Positions 47,935 through 57,451 of a stretch of 64,000 nucleotides of DNA are shown here, one piece after another. A program made the translations under genes and the position numbers. The DNA is taken from positions 248,001 to 312,000 of the forward strand of contig NZ_QWEH01000003.1 of assembly GCF_003515705.1 (NCBI RefSeq), read 5' to 3'. The stretch is from Oceanobacillus profundus. GTDB taxonomy: Bacteria; Bacillota; Bacilli; Bacillales; Amphibacillaceae. How positions within the stretch are numbered: the stretch's first letter is position 1; every line of letters starts with the position of its first letter. The notes under the pieces are model-generated. The model had not been told where the DNA came from and did not search any database. It saw only the letters and a program-made list of their open reading frames with translations.

Positions 47935-47965
47935 AAGGTGTCTGTTTTTATGGACACCTTTTTTC
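47935..47965 (+). terminator. Terminator of def
   Basis: AAGGTGTC and GGACACCTT pair around a T-rich loop and run into TTTTT. Confidence 0.88.
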
Positions 47966-48002
47966 TTACACCGGGATGATTGCTGTGGATAGCTATTAAA
48001 CA

Positions 48003-48065
48003 GCATGACCCGTTCAGCTCCAGACCTTACTCTCCACTCGCCTTCAACCGGGCACTTACGCTTTG
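48003..48065. repeat. Short intergenic repeat, family C copy 2
   Basis: CAGCTCCAGACC near 48018 and GGGCACTTACGCTTTGC near 48050 resemble the sequence at 4500-4575. Confidence 0.35.
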
Positions 48066-48179
48066 CTGCAGATGAGTACTTTACCAAAATGTATAAGATT
48101 TCATTCCATGTAAAAGATAAAATTACAACTAAAACTTGCTAGACTTTTTGATTATTTTTTTAAAAATGATGTATTTTTA

Positions 48180-48208
48180 TTTAAATCTTCCTCATTTCGT
48201 ACTATACT
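48180..48208 (+). promoter_or_regulatory. Candidate promoter for the small ORF and rpoY-rnjA
   Basis: TTTAAA (48180-48185) and TATACT (48203-48208), 17 bp apart, precede a small frame and rpoY-rnjA. Confidence 0.45.
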
Positions 48209-48280
48209 GTATATAAGAGGATTGGACGGTAGAATGTTTTGTTGCTTTTTCTAGATATCTGAAAGGAGACGTGTGTCCTC

Positions 48281-48367
48281 ATGCTAAAGCGCCTAAAAGA
48301 TAAGCTGAAGAAACGGTGGAGAGACTTTTTAGGCAAAGAAGGACGTGTACCTACGACTTTTAAATAA
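48281..48367 (+). CDS. Putative 28-residue basic peptide upstream of rpoY
   Basis: Frame of 28 codons, start MLKRLKDKLKKRWRDFLG, end PTTFK. Highly basic and amphipathic. AAAGGAG lies upstream at a somewhat long distance (about 12 nt). No homologue is known to me. The codons use Lys/Arg in a pattern unlike random AT-rich spacer. It could be a leader peptide, a membrane-active peptide, or chance. Confidence 0.45.
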   Translation: MLKRLKDKLKKRWRDFLGKEGRVPTTFK

Positions 48368-48560
48368 GACTACCAAGGATGCAACCAATCACACCAACGA
48401 ATGATATTTAACGATAAACTGGTATTGCGACGGAAACATGCCAGGCGAAAGTTTTTACGGAAAGGTAATAACATCCAATTTAAAATGGGTTATCGCCTAT
48501 TACAGGCATAGCTCCTATTAGTTGAACAAAAAAATATAGAAATATGTTAGGAGAGATGAA

Positions 48561-48770
48561 ATGATTTTTAAAGTTTTATATCAAAAGGATCCTAGTGAAG
48601 TTCCTGTTCGCGAACGCACAGAAAGCACCTACGTTGAAGCGGATTCAATTAGAGAGGTAAGAAAGAAATTAAAAGATCGGAAATATAACATCGAATATAT
48701 CCAAGAACTAGATGAGGCACATCTGAATTACGAGAAAGAAACTGGAAAACTTCAGTTGGAGAACGTGTAA
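48561..48770 (+). CDS. rpoY: RpoY, RNA polymerase epsilon subunit
   Basis: Small auxiliary subunit of Firmicutes RNA polymerase, 69 residues. MIFKVLYQ, then [24 protein letters not shown] and [17 protein letters not shown] are diagnostic. Ribosome site GGAGAGATGAA before the ATG. Three base pairs separate it from rnjA, the usual rpoY-rnjA operon. The 190 bp between the small upstream frame and rpoY (48368-48560) contain no other gene. Confidence 0.95.
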   Translation: MIFKVLYQKDPSEVPVRERTESTYVEADSIREVRKKLKDRKYNIEYIQELDEAHLNYEKETGKLQLENV

Positions 48771-48773
48771 GTT

Positions 48774-50441
48774 ATGAAATTTGTCAAAAATGATCAAACA
48801 GCCGTTTTTGCCTTAGGTGGACTAGGTGAAATCGGAAAAAACACGTACGCTGTCCAATTCCAGGATGAAATCATTCTTATCGATGCTGGGATTAAATTCC
48901 CAGAGGATGAATTATTAGGAATCGACTATGTTATCCCTGACTATACGTACATCGTACAAAATCAGGATAAAATAAAAGGTTTATTCGTAACTCACGGTCA
49001 CGAAGACCATATTGGTGGAATTCCTTTTCTCTTGCGTGAAGTAAATGTGCCTATTTATGCAGGACCACTAGCAATCGGATTAATTCGCAATAAATTGGAT
49101 GAGCACGGCTTATTAAGAAGTGCTAAATTAATTACAATACAAGAAGATGATGTTATTAAATTCCGTAAAACTTCCGTCAGTTTTTTCCGTACAACACACA
49201 GTATCCCTGATTCATATGGAATTGTCGTAAAAACCCCGCCAGGAAATATTGTTCATACTGGTGACTTCAAATTCGACTTTACTCCTGTTGGTGAACCAGC
49301 TAATCTTACAAAAATGGCTGAAATCGGCAAGGAAGGTGTACTCTGCCTTTTATCCGATAGCACAAATAGTGAAGTTCCAGGATTTACAATGTCAGAACGA
49401 GTTGTTGGTCAAAGCATTCACGATATCTTCAGCCGTGTTGATGGAAGACTGATATTCGCTACATTTGCATCGAATATTTATCGTTTACAGCAAGTAGTAG
49501 AAGCAGCTGTCAGGCACAACCGTAAAGTAGCTGTGTTTGGACGTAGTATGGAGTCCGCCATCAACATCGGTTTAGAGTTAGGGTACATCCAAGCGCCTAA
49601 AGAGACATTTATTGAAGGAAATCAAATTAACCGATTCCCAGCAAATGAAGTAACGATTCTTTGTACAGGCTCTCAAGGCGAATCGATGGCAGCTCTATCT
49701 CGAATCGCTAATGGTACACATAGACAAATCCAAATTATACCTGGTGACACGGTTGTATTTTCTTCCTCACCAATCCCTGGCAATACCGTTAGTGTTAGCA
49801 AAACAATTAATAAATTGTATCGTGCCGGTGCAGATGTTATTCACGGTAAACTAAGCAATATTCATACATCTGGTCACGGGAGTCAAGAAGAGCAAAAATT
49901 AATGCTTCGCTTGATTAAACCAAAATTCTTTATGCCGATTCACGGGGAATACCGTATGCTAAAAGAACATATCAAACTAGCCGAATCTTGTGGCGTAGAA
50001 CCTGATCATTCATTTATTATGGATAATGGGGATGTTCTTGCACTGAGTAAAGACCAGGCTTCCATATCCGGCAAGATCCCATCTGGTTCGATTTATGTTG
50101 ATGGTAGTGGTATTGGTGATATTGGCAATATTGTGTTACGAGACCGTAGAATTCTTTCTGAAGAAGGACTCGTAATAGTAGTCGTAAGTATCAACATGAA
50201 AGAATTTAAAATCGCTTCAGGTCCGGATATTATTTCTCGGGGCTTTGTATACATGAGAGAATCCGAAGACTTGATTAACGAAGCACAAAAGCTTGTATCT
50301 TCTCATTTAAATAAAGTGATGGAAAGAAGAACAACGCAATGGTCTGAAATTAAAAATGAGATTACAGATACAATTGCTCCATTCCTTTATGAAAAAACAA
50401 AACGTCGACCTATGATTTTACCTATTATCATGGAAGTTTAA
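48774..50441 (+). CDS. rnjA: RNase J1
   Basis: 5'-3' exonuclease and endonuclease of mRNA and rRNA maturation, metallo-beta-lactamase/beta-CASP family. 555 residues. Zinc motif THGHEDH (His74, His76, Asp78, His79), later His in FFRTTHS near 142 and Asp in HTGDFKFD near 164; beta-CASP region with GRSMESA and [15 protein letters not shown] near 366. Nearly identical to B. subtilis RNase J1 in the parts I can compare. Second gene of rpoY-rnjA. Confidence 0.97.
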   Translation: MKFVKNDQTAVFALGGLGEIGKNTYAVQFQDEIILIDAGIKFPEDELLGIDYVIPDYTYIVQNQDKIKGLFVTHGHEDHIGGIPFLLREVNVPIYAGPLAIGLIRNKLDEHGLLRSAKLITIQEDDVIKFRKTSVSFFRTTHSIPDSYGIVVKTPPGNIVHTGDFKFDFTPVGEPANLTKMAEIGKEGVLCLLSDSTNSEVPGFTMSERVVGQSIHDIFSRVDGRLIFATFASNIYRLQQVVEAAVRHNRKVAVFGRSMESAINIGLELGYIQAPKETFIEGNQINRFPANEVTILCTGSQGESMAALSRIANGTHRQIQIIPGDTVVFSSSPIPGNTVSVSKTINKLYRAGADVIHGKLSNIHTSGHGSQEEQKLMLRLIKPKFFMPIHGEYRMLKEHIKLAESCGVEPDHSFIMDNGDVLALSKDQASISGKIPSGSIYVDGSGIGDIGNIVLRDRRILSEEGLVIVVVSINMKEFKIASGPDIISRGFVYMRESEDLINEAQKLVSSHLNKVMERRTTQWSEIKNEITDTIAPFLYEKTKRRPMILPIIMEV

Positions 50442-50450
50442 GTATAAGTA

Positions 50451-50602
50451 CGTGTTCAAAAGGAGGATGAAAAGGACCGAGAAGTTCGAGGCGGCGTAGC
50501 TTTGAGTACCGGAACGTATGGATTTAATACGTGAGGAACAGAAAAGCAAGCCAACGAAGAAATTCGATGTGTCATTTTCACCGGACTTTTGAACAACCTC
50601 TA
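50451..50602. repeat. Dispersed repeat, family B copy 4
   Basis: It starts CGTGTTCAAAAGGAGGATGA with AAAGGACCGAGAAGTTCGAGG, and ends GTGTCATTTTCACCGGACTT with TTGAACAACCTC. The two ends include TGTTCAAAA and TTTTGAACA as terminal inverted repeats. It lies between the rnjA stop and its terminator. Confidence 0.8.
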
Positions 50603-50638
50603 AAAAGACATGGAAGAATTTTCTTCCATGTCTTTTTT
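50602..50638. terminator. Bidirectional terminator between rnjA and ktrC
   Basis: AAAAAGACATGGAAGAA and TTCTTCCATGTCTTTTTT form a 17-bp stem around TT. Confidence 0.92.
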
Positions 50639-51302
50639 AATCATCGATAACAAGATTCCTTTCAAACCTCGAAATATCTTCATCGGCCCCAATCACGATT
50701 AAAACATCATTTTCCTGTAATGCATCTTCCGCACTCGGCGAAACATTAATTGATCTGCCTTGTTTAATAGCTACAATATTGCAGCCATATTTCGCCCGAA
50801 CATCTAGATCAATCAAGGATTTACCAATCATTTTTTCTCCAGCCTTCACCTCTACAATACTATGTTCATCTGATAATTCAAGGTAATCCAATATGTTATG
50901 TGAAATAATACTGTGCGCAATTTTCCGCCCCATATCACGCTCAGGATGCACAATATGATGCACACCTATTTTATCTAAGATCTTTTCGTGATAATCATTT
51001 TTAGCTTTCACGGTTATTTTCTTTATTCCAAGGTCAACAAGAATAACAGCGGTCAAAATACTCGCTTGAATGTTCTCTCCAATCGCTACTATAACGTGAT
51101 CAAAGTTTTGAATCCCAATATCCTTTAACGTATCTTCGTCTGTTGTATCTGCAATAACCGAATGATAAGCAATCTTTTTATATTCATTAACTCGGTTTTC
51201 ATCGTTATCAATTGCCAGAACTTGCTTCCCCTCTTTAGAGAGTTCCCGACAAATACTACCACCAAATCTACCAAGCCCTATAACAGCATAGTCCTTTACC
51301 AT
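50637..51302 (-). CDS. ktrC: KtrC, potassium channel regulatory subunit
   Basis: Cytoplasmic gating ring subunit of the Ktr potassium transporter. 221 residues: RCK_N (TrkA-N) domain about 1-130 with GLGRFGGS (8-15) and an acidic end of beta2 for nucleotide binding, RCK_C domain about 140-218. In B. subtilis KtrC pairs with KtrD and binds c-di-AMP in RCK_C. The membrane partner is not in the window. Converges on rnjA as in B. subtilis (ykqB). Confidence 0.92.
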   Translation of the reverse strand: MVKDYAVIGLGRFGGSICRELSKEGKQVLAIDNDENRVNEYKKIAYHSVIADTTDEDTLKDIGIQNFDHVIVAIGENIQASILTAVILVDLGIKKITVKAKNDYHEKILDKIGVHHIVHPERDMGRKIAHSIISHNILDYLELSDEHSIVEVKAGEKMIGKSLIDLDVRAKYGCNIVAIKQGRSINVSPSAEDALQENDVLIVIGADEDISRFERNLVIDD

Positions 51303-51352
51303 TTCTAACCCTCCAAAAATAATTCTCTGTATCTAATATACGCCTGCAAAAG

Positions 51353-51389
51353 TTTAGGAGCAACTTTCATGTTGAAAGTTGCTCCTAAA
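51353..51389. terminator. Hairpin after the ABC exporter pair
   Basis: TTTAGGAGCAACTTTCA and TGAAAGTTGCTCCTAAA pair around TGT; the T-run is weak. Confidence 0.65.
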
Positions 51390-51395
51390 TCTGTT

Positions 51396-53222
51396 TTATA
51401 TAGCATCAAGCATGGTAAATTGTGACTTCACAAGTTCAAAATACTTTCCCTGTTTATCCATTAATTCCTGGTGGCTCCCCTGCTCTAATATTCGACCTTG
51501 CTCCAATACAAAAATATTGTCTGCCTCTCGAATCGTTGATAAGCGATGAGCAATAATTATCGAAGTTCTTCCTTTTAGCAGCTTTCGTAATGCTTGTTGA
51601 ATTTTCACTTCGGATTCAGTGTCAATACTAGCTGTTGCTTCATCAAGAATAATAATAGTTGGGTCAGCCAGTAATGCCCTCGCAAAGGAAAGTAGCTGCC
51701 TTTCACCTGCAGAAAGAATATTCCCGCGCTCTTCTACCTCTGTTTGGTAGCCATAAGCGAGCCGCTGTATAAAATCATCAGCACCGACAACTTTTGCAGC
51801 TTCTATGACCTCCTCATCCGATGCCGCTGGACGCCCAAAGCGAATATTTTCCATAATCGTTCCAGAAAAAATAAAAGTATCCTGTAATACAACACTAATC
51901 TTCTGCCTTAAACTATCTAGCTTTACTTCTCTTAAATCATGTCCATCAACTTTAACAGCACCTGTTGTCGGATCATAAAATCGACTAATCAAATTTGCTA
52001 TTGTTGATTTTCCGCTTCCTGTATGGCCGACCAGCGCAACTGTTTGCCCCGCCTTCATCTCTAGTGAAATTTCATGCAAGGCTATTCGTTCTTCATTATA
52101 AGAAAAACCAACACGGTCAAATTCAATTTGACCTTTCATCTTTTTTAAGGCGTAGGCATCTTGTTTCTCTTCTACGTTGGGCTGTTCATCTAAGAATTCA
52201 AAAATACGCTCGGATGATGCCATCGCCATTAATAACTGGTTATACATTTGACCAAGCCTTGAAATAGGCTCCCAGAACATTCCAAGGAAAAATGCGAAAG
52301 AAACGAATGTACCAATCTCGATAACCTCACTCAAAATTAAATATGATCCAAACGCGATTAATATAATCGTTCCGATAGCATCACAGATCTCTACTAGCGG
52401 TCGAAACATTGCACTTTTTTTCGCCGCATCTTTAAAACTGTTGAAATAGCCTTTATTTACCCCATCAAAAAATTCTGCATTTTCTTTTTCCTGAGAGAAT
52501 GATTGTGTAATTCGCATTCCCTGTAGCCCTTCATTTAAATGCGAATTCATACGTGATTGATGCTGACGTACTTCTTGCCACGAACGACGAATCTTTCTTC
52601 GCAGCCTCGTTGAGATAAAAAACATTAATGGAATAACAATAATTACTGCAAATGCGAGTGGAGGACTTAGTACAAATAGTATTACAATGATTCCAACCAA
52701 CATAAAAGCATCCATTAATAAATTGATAATTCCATTCGTAAACAACTCTTGCAAGGAATTAATATCATTCAATATTCGAACCAGAATAGATCCAGCTGAT
52801 CGGCTATCAAAAAATCGATGTGATAATCGCTGTACATGCGAAAATAATGTGTGTCTTAGATCGTAAATCACATTTTGACCAAGAATATTCACCCATTTAA
52901 TCCGCAGCGTATTCGCTACATAACTAATCAAGTACATGATAGCTATACCAACAACAAGCTGGATTAGTAAAGACACATTATTTTCTTCAAGTGCGATGTC
53001 AATAGCTACTTTCCCAATCAGAATAGGTATCGCAAGCCTAATTATCGTTGAAATAAGCATTGCGATGATTGCTGCGGGAAGGTAGGTTTTCGCATATGGT
53101 TTTAAAAATTGCAGTAACCTTCCCATCTGCTGCCAGTTAAATGGTTTTTCAATTGTCTGATCGACGGTATAATAAAACCGTTTTAAGTGCCGGCTTTCTC
53201 TCTTTGTTTGAGTGTTTCCCAT
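51396..53222 (-). CDS. ABC exporter subunit 2 (permease-ATPase, non-canonical signature)
   Basis: Half of a heterodimeric type IV ABC exporter, 608 residues: six membrane helices (about 45-320) and an ATPase domain (about 365-600). Walker A GHTGSGKS (399-406) and Walker B ILDE with Glu528 are canonical, but the signature reads LSAGE (503-507) in place of LSGGQ. Related to B. subtilis YknV/YfiC. Encoded 16 bp after its partner. The substrate cannot be told from the sequence; drug or lipid export is typical. Confidence 0.85.
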   Translation of the reverse strand: MGNTQTKRESRHLKRFYYTVDQTIEKPFNWQQMGRLLQFLKPYAKTYLPAAIIAMLISTIIRLAIPILIGKVAIDIALEENNVSLLIQLVVGIAIMYLISYVANTLRIKWVNILGQNVIYDLRHTLFSHVQRLSHRFFDSRSAGSILVRILNDINSLQELFTNGIINLLMDAFMLVGIIVILFVLSPPLAFAVIIVIPLMFFISTRLRRKIRRSWQEVRQHQSRMNSHLNEGLQGMRITQSFSQEKENAEFFDGVNKGYFNSFKDAAKKSAMFRPLVEICDAIGTIILIAFGSYLILSEVIEIGTFVSFAFFLGMFWEPISRLGQMYNQLLMAMASSERIFEFLDEQPNVEEKQDAYALKKMKGQIEFDRVGFSYNEERIALHEISLEMKAGQTVALVGHTGSGKSTIANLISRFYDPTTGAVKVDGHDLREVKLDSLRQKISVVLQDTFIFSGTIMENIRFGRPAASDEEVIEAAKVVGADDFIQRLAYGYQTEVEERGNILSAGERQLLSFARALLADPTIIILDEATASIDTESEVKIQQALRKLLKGRTSIIIAHRLSTIREADNIFVLEQGRILEQGSHQELMDKQGKYFELVKSQFTMLDAI

Positions 53223-53238
53223 AAAACGTCACCCCCTG

Positions 53239-54987
53239 TTAATGAACAGCATTCATGATCTCTTCCCTGTCCTGATATTGGATATTATAAATACGTTCAT
53301 ATGGACCATGATTCTTCACAAGAAATTCATGTGTACCACGCTCCACAACTTTACCATCTTCCAACACTATAATTTCATCTGCATATTTTAAAGAAGAAAT
53401 GCGGTGAGCAATAATAAACGTTGTTCGCCCTTTCATTACCTCTCTCAATGCTTGCTGAATTTTAAATTCTGTTTCCATATCTACTGCGGATGTGGCATCA
53501 TCTAAAACTAGAATACTTGGATTGATACAAATCGCTCTGGCAATTGCTATCCGTTGTTTTTGCCCACCAGATAACCCCATGCCTCGTTCACCAAGCATTG
53601 TTTCATAGCCATCTGGCATTTCCATTATAAAATCATGTGCCTGCGCACGTTTAGCAGCATCTATGATTTGCTCCCCTGTTACATCTGGATTTCCATATGC
53701 AATATTTTCGCGAATCGAGGTAGAGAATAAAAACGGTTCTTGTAATACGAAACCAATATGTTTCCTGAGGTTTTTCAATTTATAGTCTGCTACAGGTCTT
53801 CCATCAACTAATACCTCACCATGCTGCGGCTCATAAAAACGAGTAATAAGCTGTGTTATACTTGTTTTACCGGACCCAGTTGCACCAATTAGTCCAATTA
53901 CCTTTCCAGGCGGTGCATCGAAGCTGATATGAGAAAGGGCAGCATCATCACCTTCAATGTAATTTAATGTAACGTCATGAAACGTAACATGACCTTTGAG
54001 TGGCTCAACAACCGCATTTTCTTTTTCAACAATATCTTCATTTGCATCCAGGATCTCAATAAGCCTTTCACCGGAAGCTTTCGCCTGTGAAAACTGATTC
54101 ACGATAAAACCTAGATTCATTAATGGTCCGAGAATATACCATACTAAACTAAAAAACGCAACGAGCTCACCCAACATTAAACTTCCTTGCATCACCAGAT
54201 ATCCACCGTACGCCAATAATGCTACGACACAAACATTACCGATGAATTCCATAAAGGGAAAATACTTTGCCCAAAGCGAAGAGGTTTTCAAATAGTTTTG
54301 CCGATAGTTATCATTATTCGTTGAAAACCTTCCAATCTCAAAGTCCTCTCTTGATAAGGATTTAACTGTATTCATTCCACTAATGTTTTCCTGCACACGG
54401 GTGTTAAGCCTGCCAAAGGATTTTCTGATTTCTCGAAATGCCGGATGTACCCGTTTATCAAACTTAAATACAACGATAGCAAGAAAAGGAATAGCAGCCA
54501 TCGTGACGAGCGCGAGTGGAACAGAGTAATAGAACATAATGCCCAAACTAATCAGAATAAGCAACACAACACGAATAAGCTCTGCAAATCCCACAGAAAG
54601 AAAGAAGCGAAATCCTTCCACATCAGCCGTTAATCTCGACATAATGTCACCTGTTTTAGCATTGTCATAATATTTAAATGCTAATCGTTGAAGCTTATCA
54701 TATAAAGCTTCTCTTAGTTTATAAACCGATGTCATTCCGAAAAGGTCTCCTAAGTACTGAAAGAAAAATATAGAAACCCCTTTTACTATCATTAAGCCAA
54801 GAAAAGAAATGCCAATCACTGGTATTAATTCATATCTTGATTGTCTAACAACTTCATCGATCGTAATTTGCAAAATTATTGGATAAACAACAGTGATAGC
54901 TGTTACAAAAATTAAAAAGAATAAAGACCAGAAAAAGTATTTCTTGTATGGCCAATAAAAGCGTTTCAGTTTTTTAAATGTCTCCAT
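53239..54987 (-). CDS. ABC exporter subunit 1 (permease-ATPase, degenerate catalytic Glu)
   Basis: Partner half-transporter, 582 residues: six membrane helices (about 17-300), ATPase domain (about 333-570). Walker A GATGSGKT (368-375) and signature LSGGQ (472-476) are canonical, but the residue after Walker B is Asp497 (LVLDD) in place of the catalytic Glu. In the heterodimer this site would pair with the LSAGE signature of subunit 2, giving one weak and one active ATP site. Similar to YknU/YfiB type. Confidence 0.85.
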   Translation of the reverse strand: METFKKLKRFYWPYKKYFFWSLFFLIFVTAITVVYPIILQITIDEVVRQSRYELIPVIGISFLGLMIVKGVSIFFFQYLGDLFGMTSVYKLREALYDKLQRLAFKYYDNAKTGDIMSRLTADVEGFRFFLSVGFAELIRVVLLILISLGIMFYYSVPLALVTMAAIPFLAIVVFKFDKRVHPAFREIRKSFGRLNTRVQENISGMNTVKSLSREDFEIGRFSTNNDNYRQNYLKTSSLWAKYFPFMEFIGNVCVVALLAYGGYLVMQGSLMLGELVAFFSLVWYILGPLMNLGFIVNQFSQAKASGERLIEILDANEDIVEKENAVVEPLKGHVTFHDVTLNYIEGDDAALSHISFDAPPGKVIGLIGATGSGKTSITQLITRFYEPQHGEVLVDGRPVADYKLKNLRKHIGFVLQEPFLFSTSIRENIAYGNPDVTGEQIIDAAKRAQAHDFIMEMPDGYETMLGERGMGLSGGQKQRIAIARAICINPSILVLDDATSAVDMETEFKIQQALREVMKGRTTFIIAHRISSLKYADEIIVLEDGKVVERGTHEFLVKNHGPYERIYNIQYQDREEIMNAVH

Positions 54988-55190
54988 AATATTTCCACTC
55001 CCCTCTAAGTTGTTTTACCGTATTTACTAATATAACGGTTTCCGAAATAAATTGCTACATTTTTTGTTAAATATTTTTAAAATTTTTATTATGCTTTCTA
55101 TTCCAAGAAAACGTACCGTTCGAAAAGCTTTTAAGTGAATGTCTTAGTTGACTTATTACAATAGAAGTATTTCACTTTTTTCACCAAAAG

Positions 55191-55229
55191 AAAAAGCACA
55201 CCAGAGCAATTGTCAAGGTGTACTTTTCT
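55191..55229 (-). terminator. Terminator of the thioredoxin-like gene
   Basis: On the minus strand AAAAGTACACC and GGTGTGCTTTTT pair around a 15-nt loop. Confidence 0.75.
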
Positions 55230-55234
55230 CTGAA

Positions 55235-55681
55235 TCAGCTATTCTCCTTTAACACTCTTTCCAACCTTCTGTGCAGTAGTGCAATTCCTCCCGATCCAGA
55301 TTGTGCGTGCCGAAGCATTCCAGCTTTATCAAACACATAATAAGCAGGAACATAACGAAAATTAAACGAATCTGATAGACGTTCATCCATATCCACAAGC
55401 ACTGGATCTGTAATATTCTTCTCCACTACTGCTGATCTTATTTTTGAAAGGTCATTATCGGACTCTGAAAGTGGTGTATGGACACTTATTACGTTTAACT
55501 TCCCTTTTAACTCATCACGGATTTGATTTATGGAAGGGATCGATTTTTTACAAGATCCGCAGCTTATCGACCAAAAATATATCAGTGTTGGTATCTCACC
55601 AATTATGTCCTCCCTCCTTACACCACTACTATTAATCCACATACTCTCCCCTAATTCAGGCATATGATCTCTTAATCTCAA
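55235..55681 (-). CDS. Thioredoxin-like (TlpA/ResA type) protein without signal peptide
   Basis: Redox-fold protein of 148 residues with a CGSC active site (Cys41-Cys44) after TLIYFWSI, a TlpA-like insert, and a cis-Pro in RYVPAYYVFD near 113. Unlike ResA/StoA it has no signal or membrane anchor, so it should stay in the cytoplasm unless the start is wrong. The family name is secure, the substrate is not. Monocistronic by its own terminator. Confidence 0.75.
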   Translation of the reverse strand: MRLRDHMPELGESMWINSSGVRREDIIGEIPTLIYFWSISCGSCKKSIPSINQIRDELKGKLNVISVHTPLSESDNDLSKIRSAVVEKNITDPVLVDMDERLSDSFNFRYVPAYYVFDKAGMLRHAQSGSGGIALLHRRLERVLKENS

Positions 55682-55925
55682 TCGAGAAACCTCCTTAAAT
55701 TTAGAAAAATCGGCATACGGTAAAGGACTTTCTTATGCAAGTGTTCTTTGCTTCCTTAGAAACTTTTATAATTCAGCGTACAAACCTCCTATACGGATGC
55801 CTTAATTGTACTGTGCAAATAGGAAAGTTTCAGACTTTCCGAAAAAGCACAAATATGTTTGAAAATCTTTTTTATAGCTCTTTAATTTATATATGATAAG
55901 TATAAATCGACTGTGCCATTCACAT
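55682..55925. other. Spacer between the thioredoxin-like gene and ykuS
   Basis: About 245 bp, AT-rich; no open frame with a ribosome site and no repeat beyond the adjacent ykuS terminator. Confidence 0.4.
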
Positions 55926-55974
55926 AAAAAAGCGACAATCAACTATCACCTTCCAGATGATAGTTGATTGTCGC
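55926..55974 (-). terminator. Terminator of ykuS
   Basis: On the minus strand GCGACAATCAACTATCA pairs with TGATAGTTGATTGTCGC around nine bases and is followed by six T. Confidence 0.92.
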
Positions 55975-56007
55975 ACTTAATTACTCACATCATTAGTCGT
56001 TTATTTA

Positions 56008-56250
56008 TTAGCTCAACTTTTCATTGACCGCTTGACAAACATCTTCAGAAGTCTGACCTTGCGCGTTAATGACTGGTCCAGCTATACTTGTCGTTTGCAT
56101 ACCCATGACATCTTTGTCCTGACCAGAAATTACACAGCAATCACAATGTGCCGCATCTCTTTCTGTACGTAGGTCAATAATTTCATGTCCCATTTCCATT
56201 AATGCCGTTTTAATATCGGTTAAGTTCTCTTCTACAGCAATTCTTGCCAT
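56008..56250 (-). CDS. ykuS: YkuS, UPF0180 protein
   Basis: Cytoplasmic protein of 80 residues, UPF0180 family, function unknown. MARIAVEENLTDIKTAL at the start and CDCCVISGQD near 36-45 with three clustered cysteines are characteristic. Downstream of dapL with a 66-bp gap, as in B. subtilis (dapL is ykuR), so likely co-transcribed. Confidence 0.87.
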   Translation of the reverse strand: MARIAVEENLTDIKTALMEMGHEIIDLRTERDAAHCDCCVISGQDKDVMGMQTTSIAGPVINAQGQTSEDVCQAVNEKLS

Positions 56251-56316
56251 ACGTAATCCCTCCTAAAGCATCCATTTACAATTGTAGTATCTACAAAGTT
56301 GTAAACAATATACCAA

Positions 56317-57438
56317 TTAATTCGAGAGAGTTTGAACCGTATGTACGACTGCCTTCACTCCAACTTCTAATGCAGCTTCGTCAGGGCTAAGTTTTGCATG
56401 ATGCAGTCCATATGGAGAGTTAACCCCAAGCCAGAACATAAAACCTGGAATCACTTTTAACATATCTCCAAAATCCTCGCCAGTCATCGCTTCAGCAGCC
56501 TCGTGATACGTTATACCAATTCGTTTCATCGTTTCATAAAATTCATCGACATACTTCTTTTCATTATAGACTTGATAATAGTTTGCTCCATAATCAATTG
56601 TTATTTCACAATCATAACTAATTTCAAATCCTCGTTTCAGTTTTTCAAGCTTTTCCTTAATAATAAGAAGTGATTTTGGATTTAATGTTCGAATTGTTCC
56701 TTCAAGTCTCGCTGTTTCCGCCACCGCATTCTGAACAAAGCCACTTTCCATTTTCCCAACCGTAATAACCGCAGGATCCAGTGGATCTAATCCTCGTGAA
56801 ATAATTTGCTGTATTTGGATTACAAAATTGCTAGCAGCTACTGTCATGTCTTTTGCCAGATGTGGATATGCAGCATGTCCACCAAGGCCTTTAAAATCTA
56901 TAAACAATTCACTTGTATTAGCAAAAAGAAGTCCGGATTTTGTTGACACTGTTCCAACTGGAAGGTCTGGAGCAATATGTAATGCAAAGATAACATCTGG
57001 CTTCCATTGCTGGAACTCAACAGATTGAAGCATTGGCAACGCTCCTCCTGGCCCCTCCTCTGCCGGCTGAAAAATAAACACTACATCGTCGTCGATTTTT
57101 TGATCGATAATGCGCTTCATTGCACCAAGTGCAATTGTCATATGAAAATCGTGACCACAAGCATGCATTTTTCCCGTGTGCGTTGATTGGAATGCTAACT
57201 CTGTGGACTCCACAATTGGCAGACCATCCATATCACAACGGAAACCAATCATTTTCTTTGGTGCATTACCAGCTATTTTAACAAGTATTCCAGTTTTCCA
57301 AGTCTTAACGAAAACTCGTTCATTGTGCATTGCTTCGATTTTTTTCAATATATATTGCTGTGTTTTAAATTCTTGAAAACCTAATTCTGGAATTTGATGC
57401 AGATCTCTTCTGATCTCTTGCAATTCCTGTAAATTCAT
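56317..57438 (-). CDS. dapL: DapL, N-acetyldiaminopimelate deacetylase
   Basis: Penultimate step of the acetyl branch of lysine/diaminopimelate synthesis: removes acetate from N-acetyl-LL-diaminopimelate. M20 peptidase family, 373 residues from the ATG at 57438 ([11 protein letters not shown]). An ATG two codons upstream is possible, but the ribosome site AGTAGG is then too close. Metal motif HACGHDFH (His92 to His99), EEGPGG near 130, GHAAYPH near 187 and the late H-H-A-K near 350 are present. Follows dapH by 13 bp. Confidence 0.93.
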   Translation of the reverse strand: MNLQELQEIRRDLHQIPELGFQEFKTQQYILKKIEAMHNERVFVKTWKTGILVKIAGNAPKKMIGFRCDMDGLPIVESTELAFQSTHTGKMHACGHDFHMTIALGAMKRIIDQKIDDDVVFIFQPAEEGPGGALPMLQSVEFQQWKPDVIFALHIAPDLPVGTVSTKSGLLFANTSELFIDFKGLGGHAAYPHLAKDMTVAASNFVIQIQQIISRGLDPLDPAVITVGKMESGFVQNAVAETARLEGTIRTLNPKSLLIIKEKLEKLKRGFEISYDCEITIDYGANYYQVYNEKKYVDEFYETMKRIGITYHEAAEAMTGEDFGDMLKVIPGFMFWLGVNSPYGLHHAKLSPDEAALEVGVKAVVHTVQTLSN

Positions 57439-57451
57439 TACCATCGCCTAC

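Noticed and set aside
48368-48560. Possible riboswitch or T-box in the rpoY leader
   Set aside because: No specifier, antiterminator or known aptamer pattern seen; only a weak hairpin.
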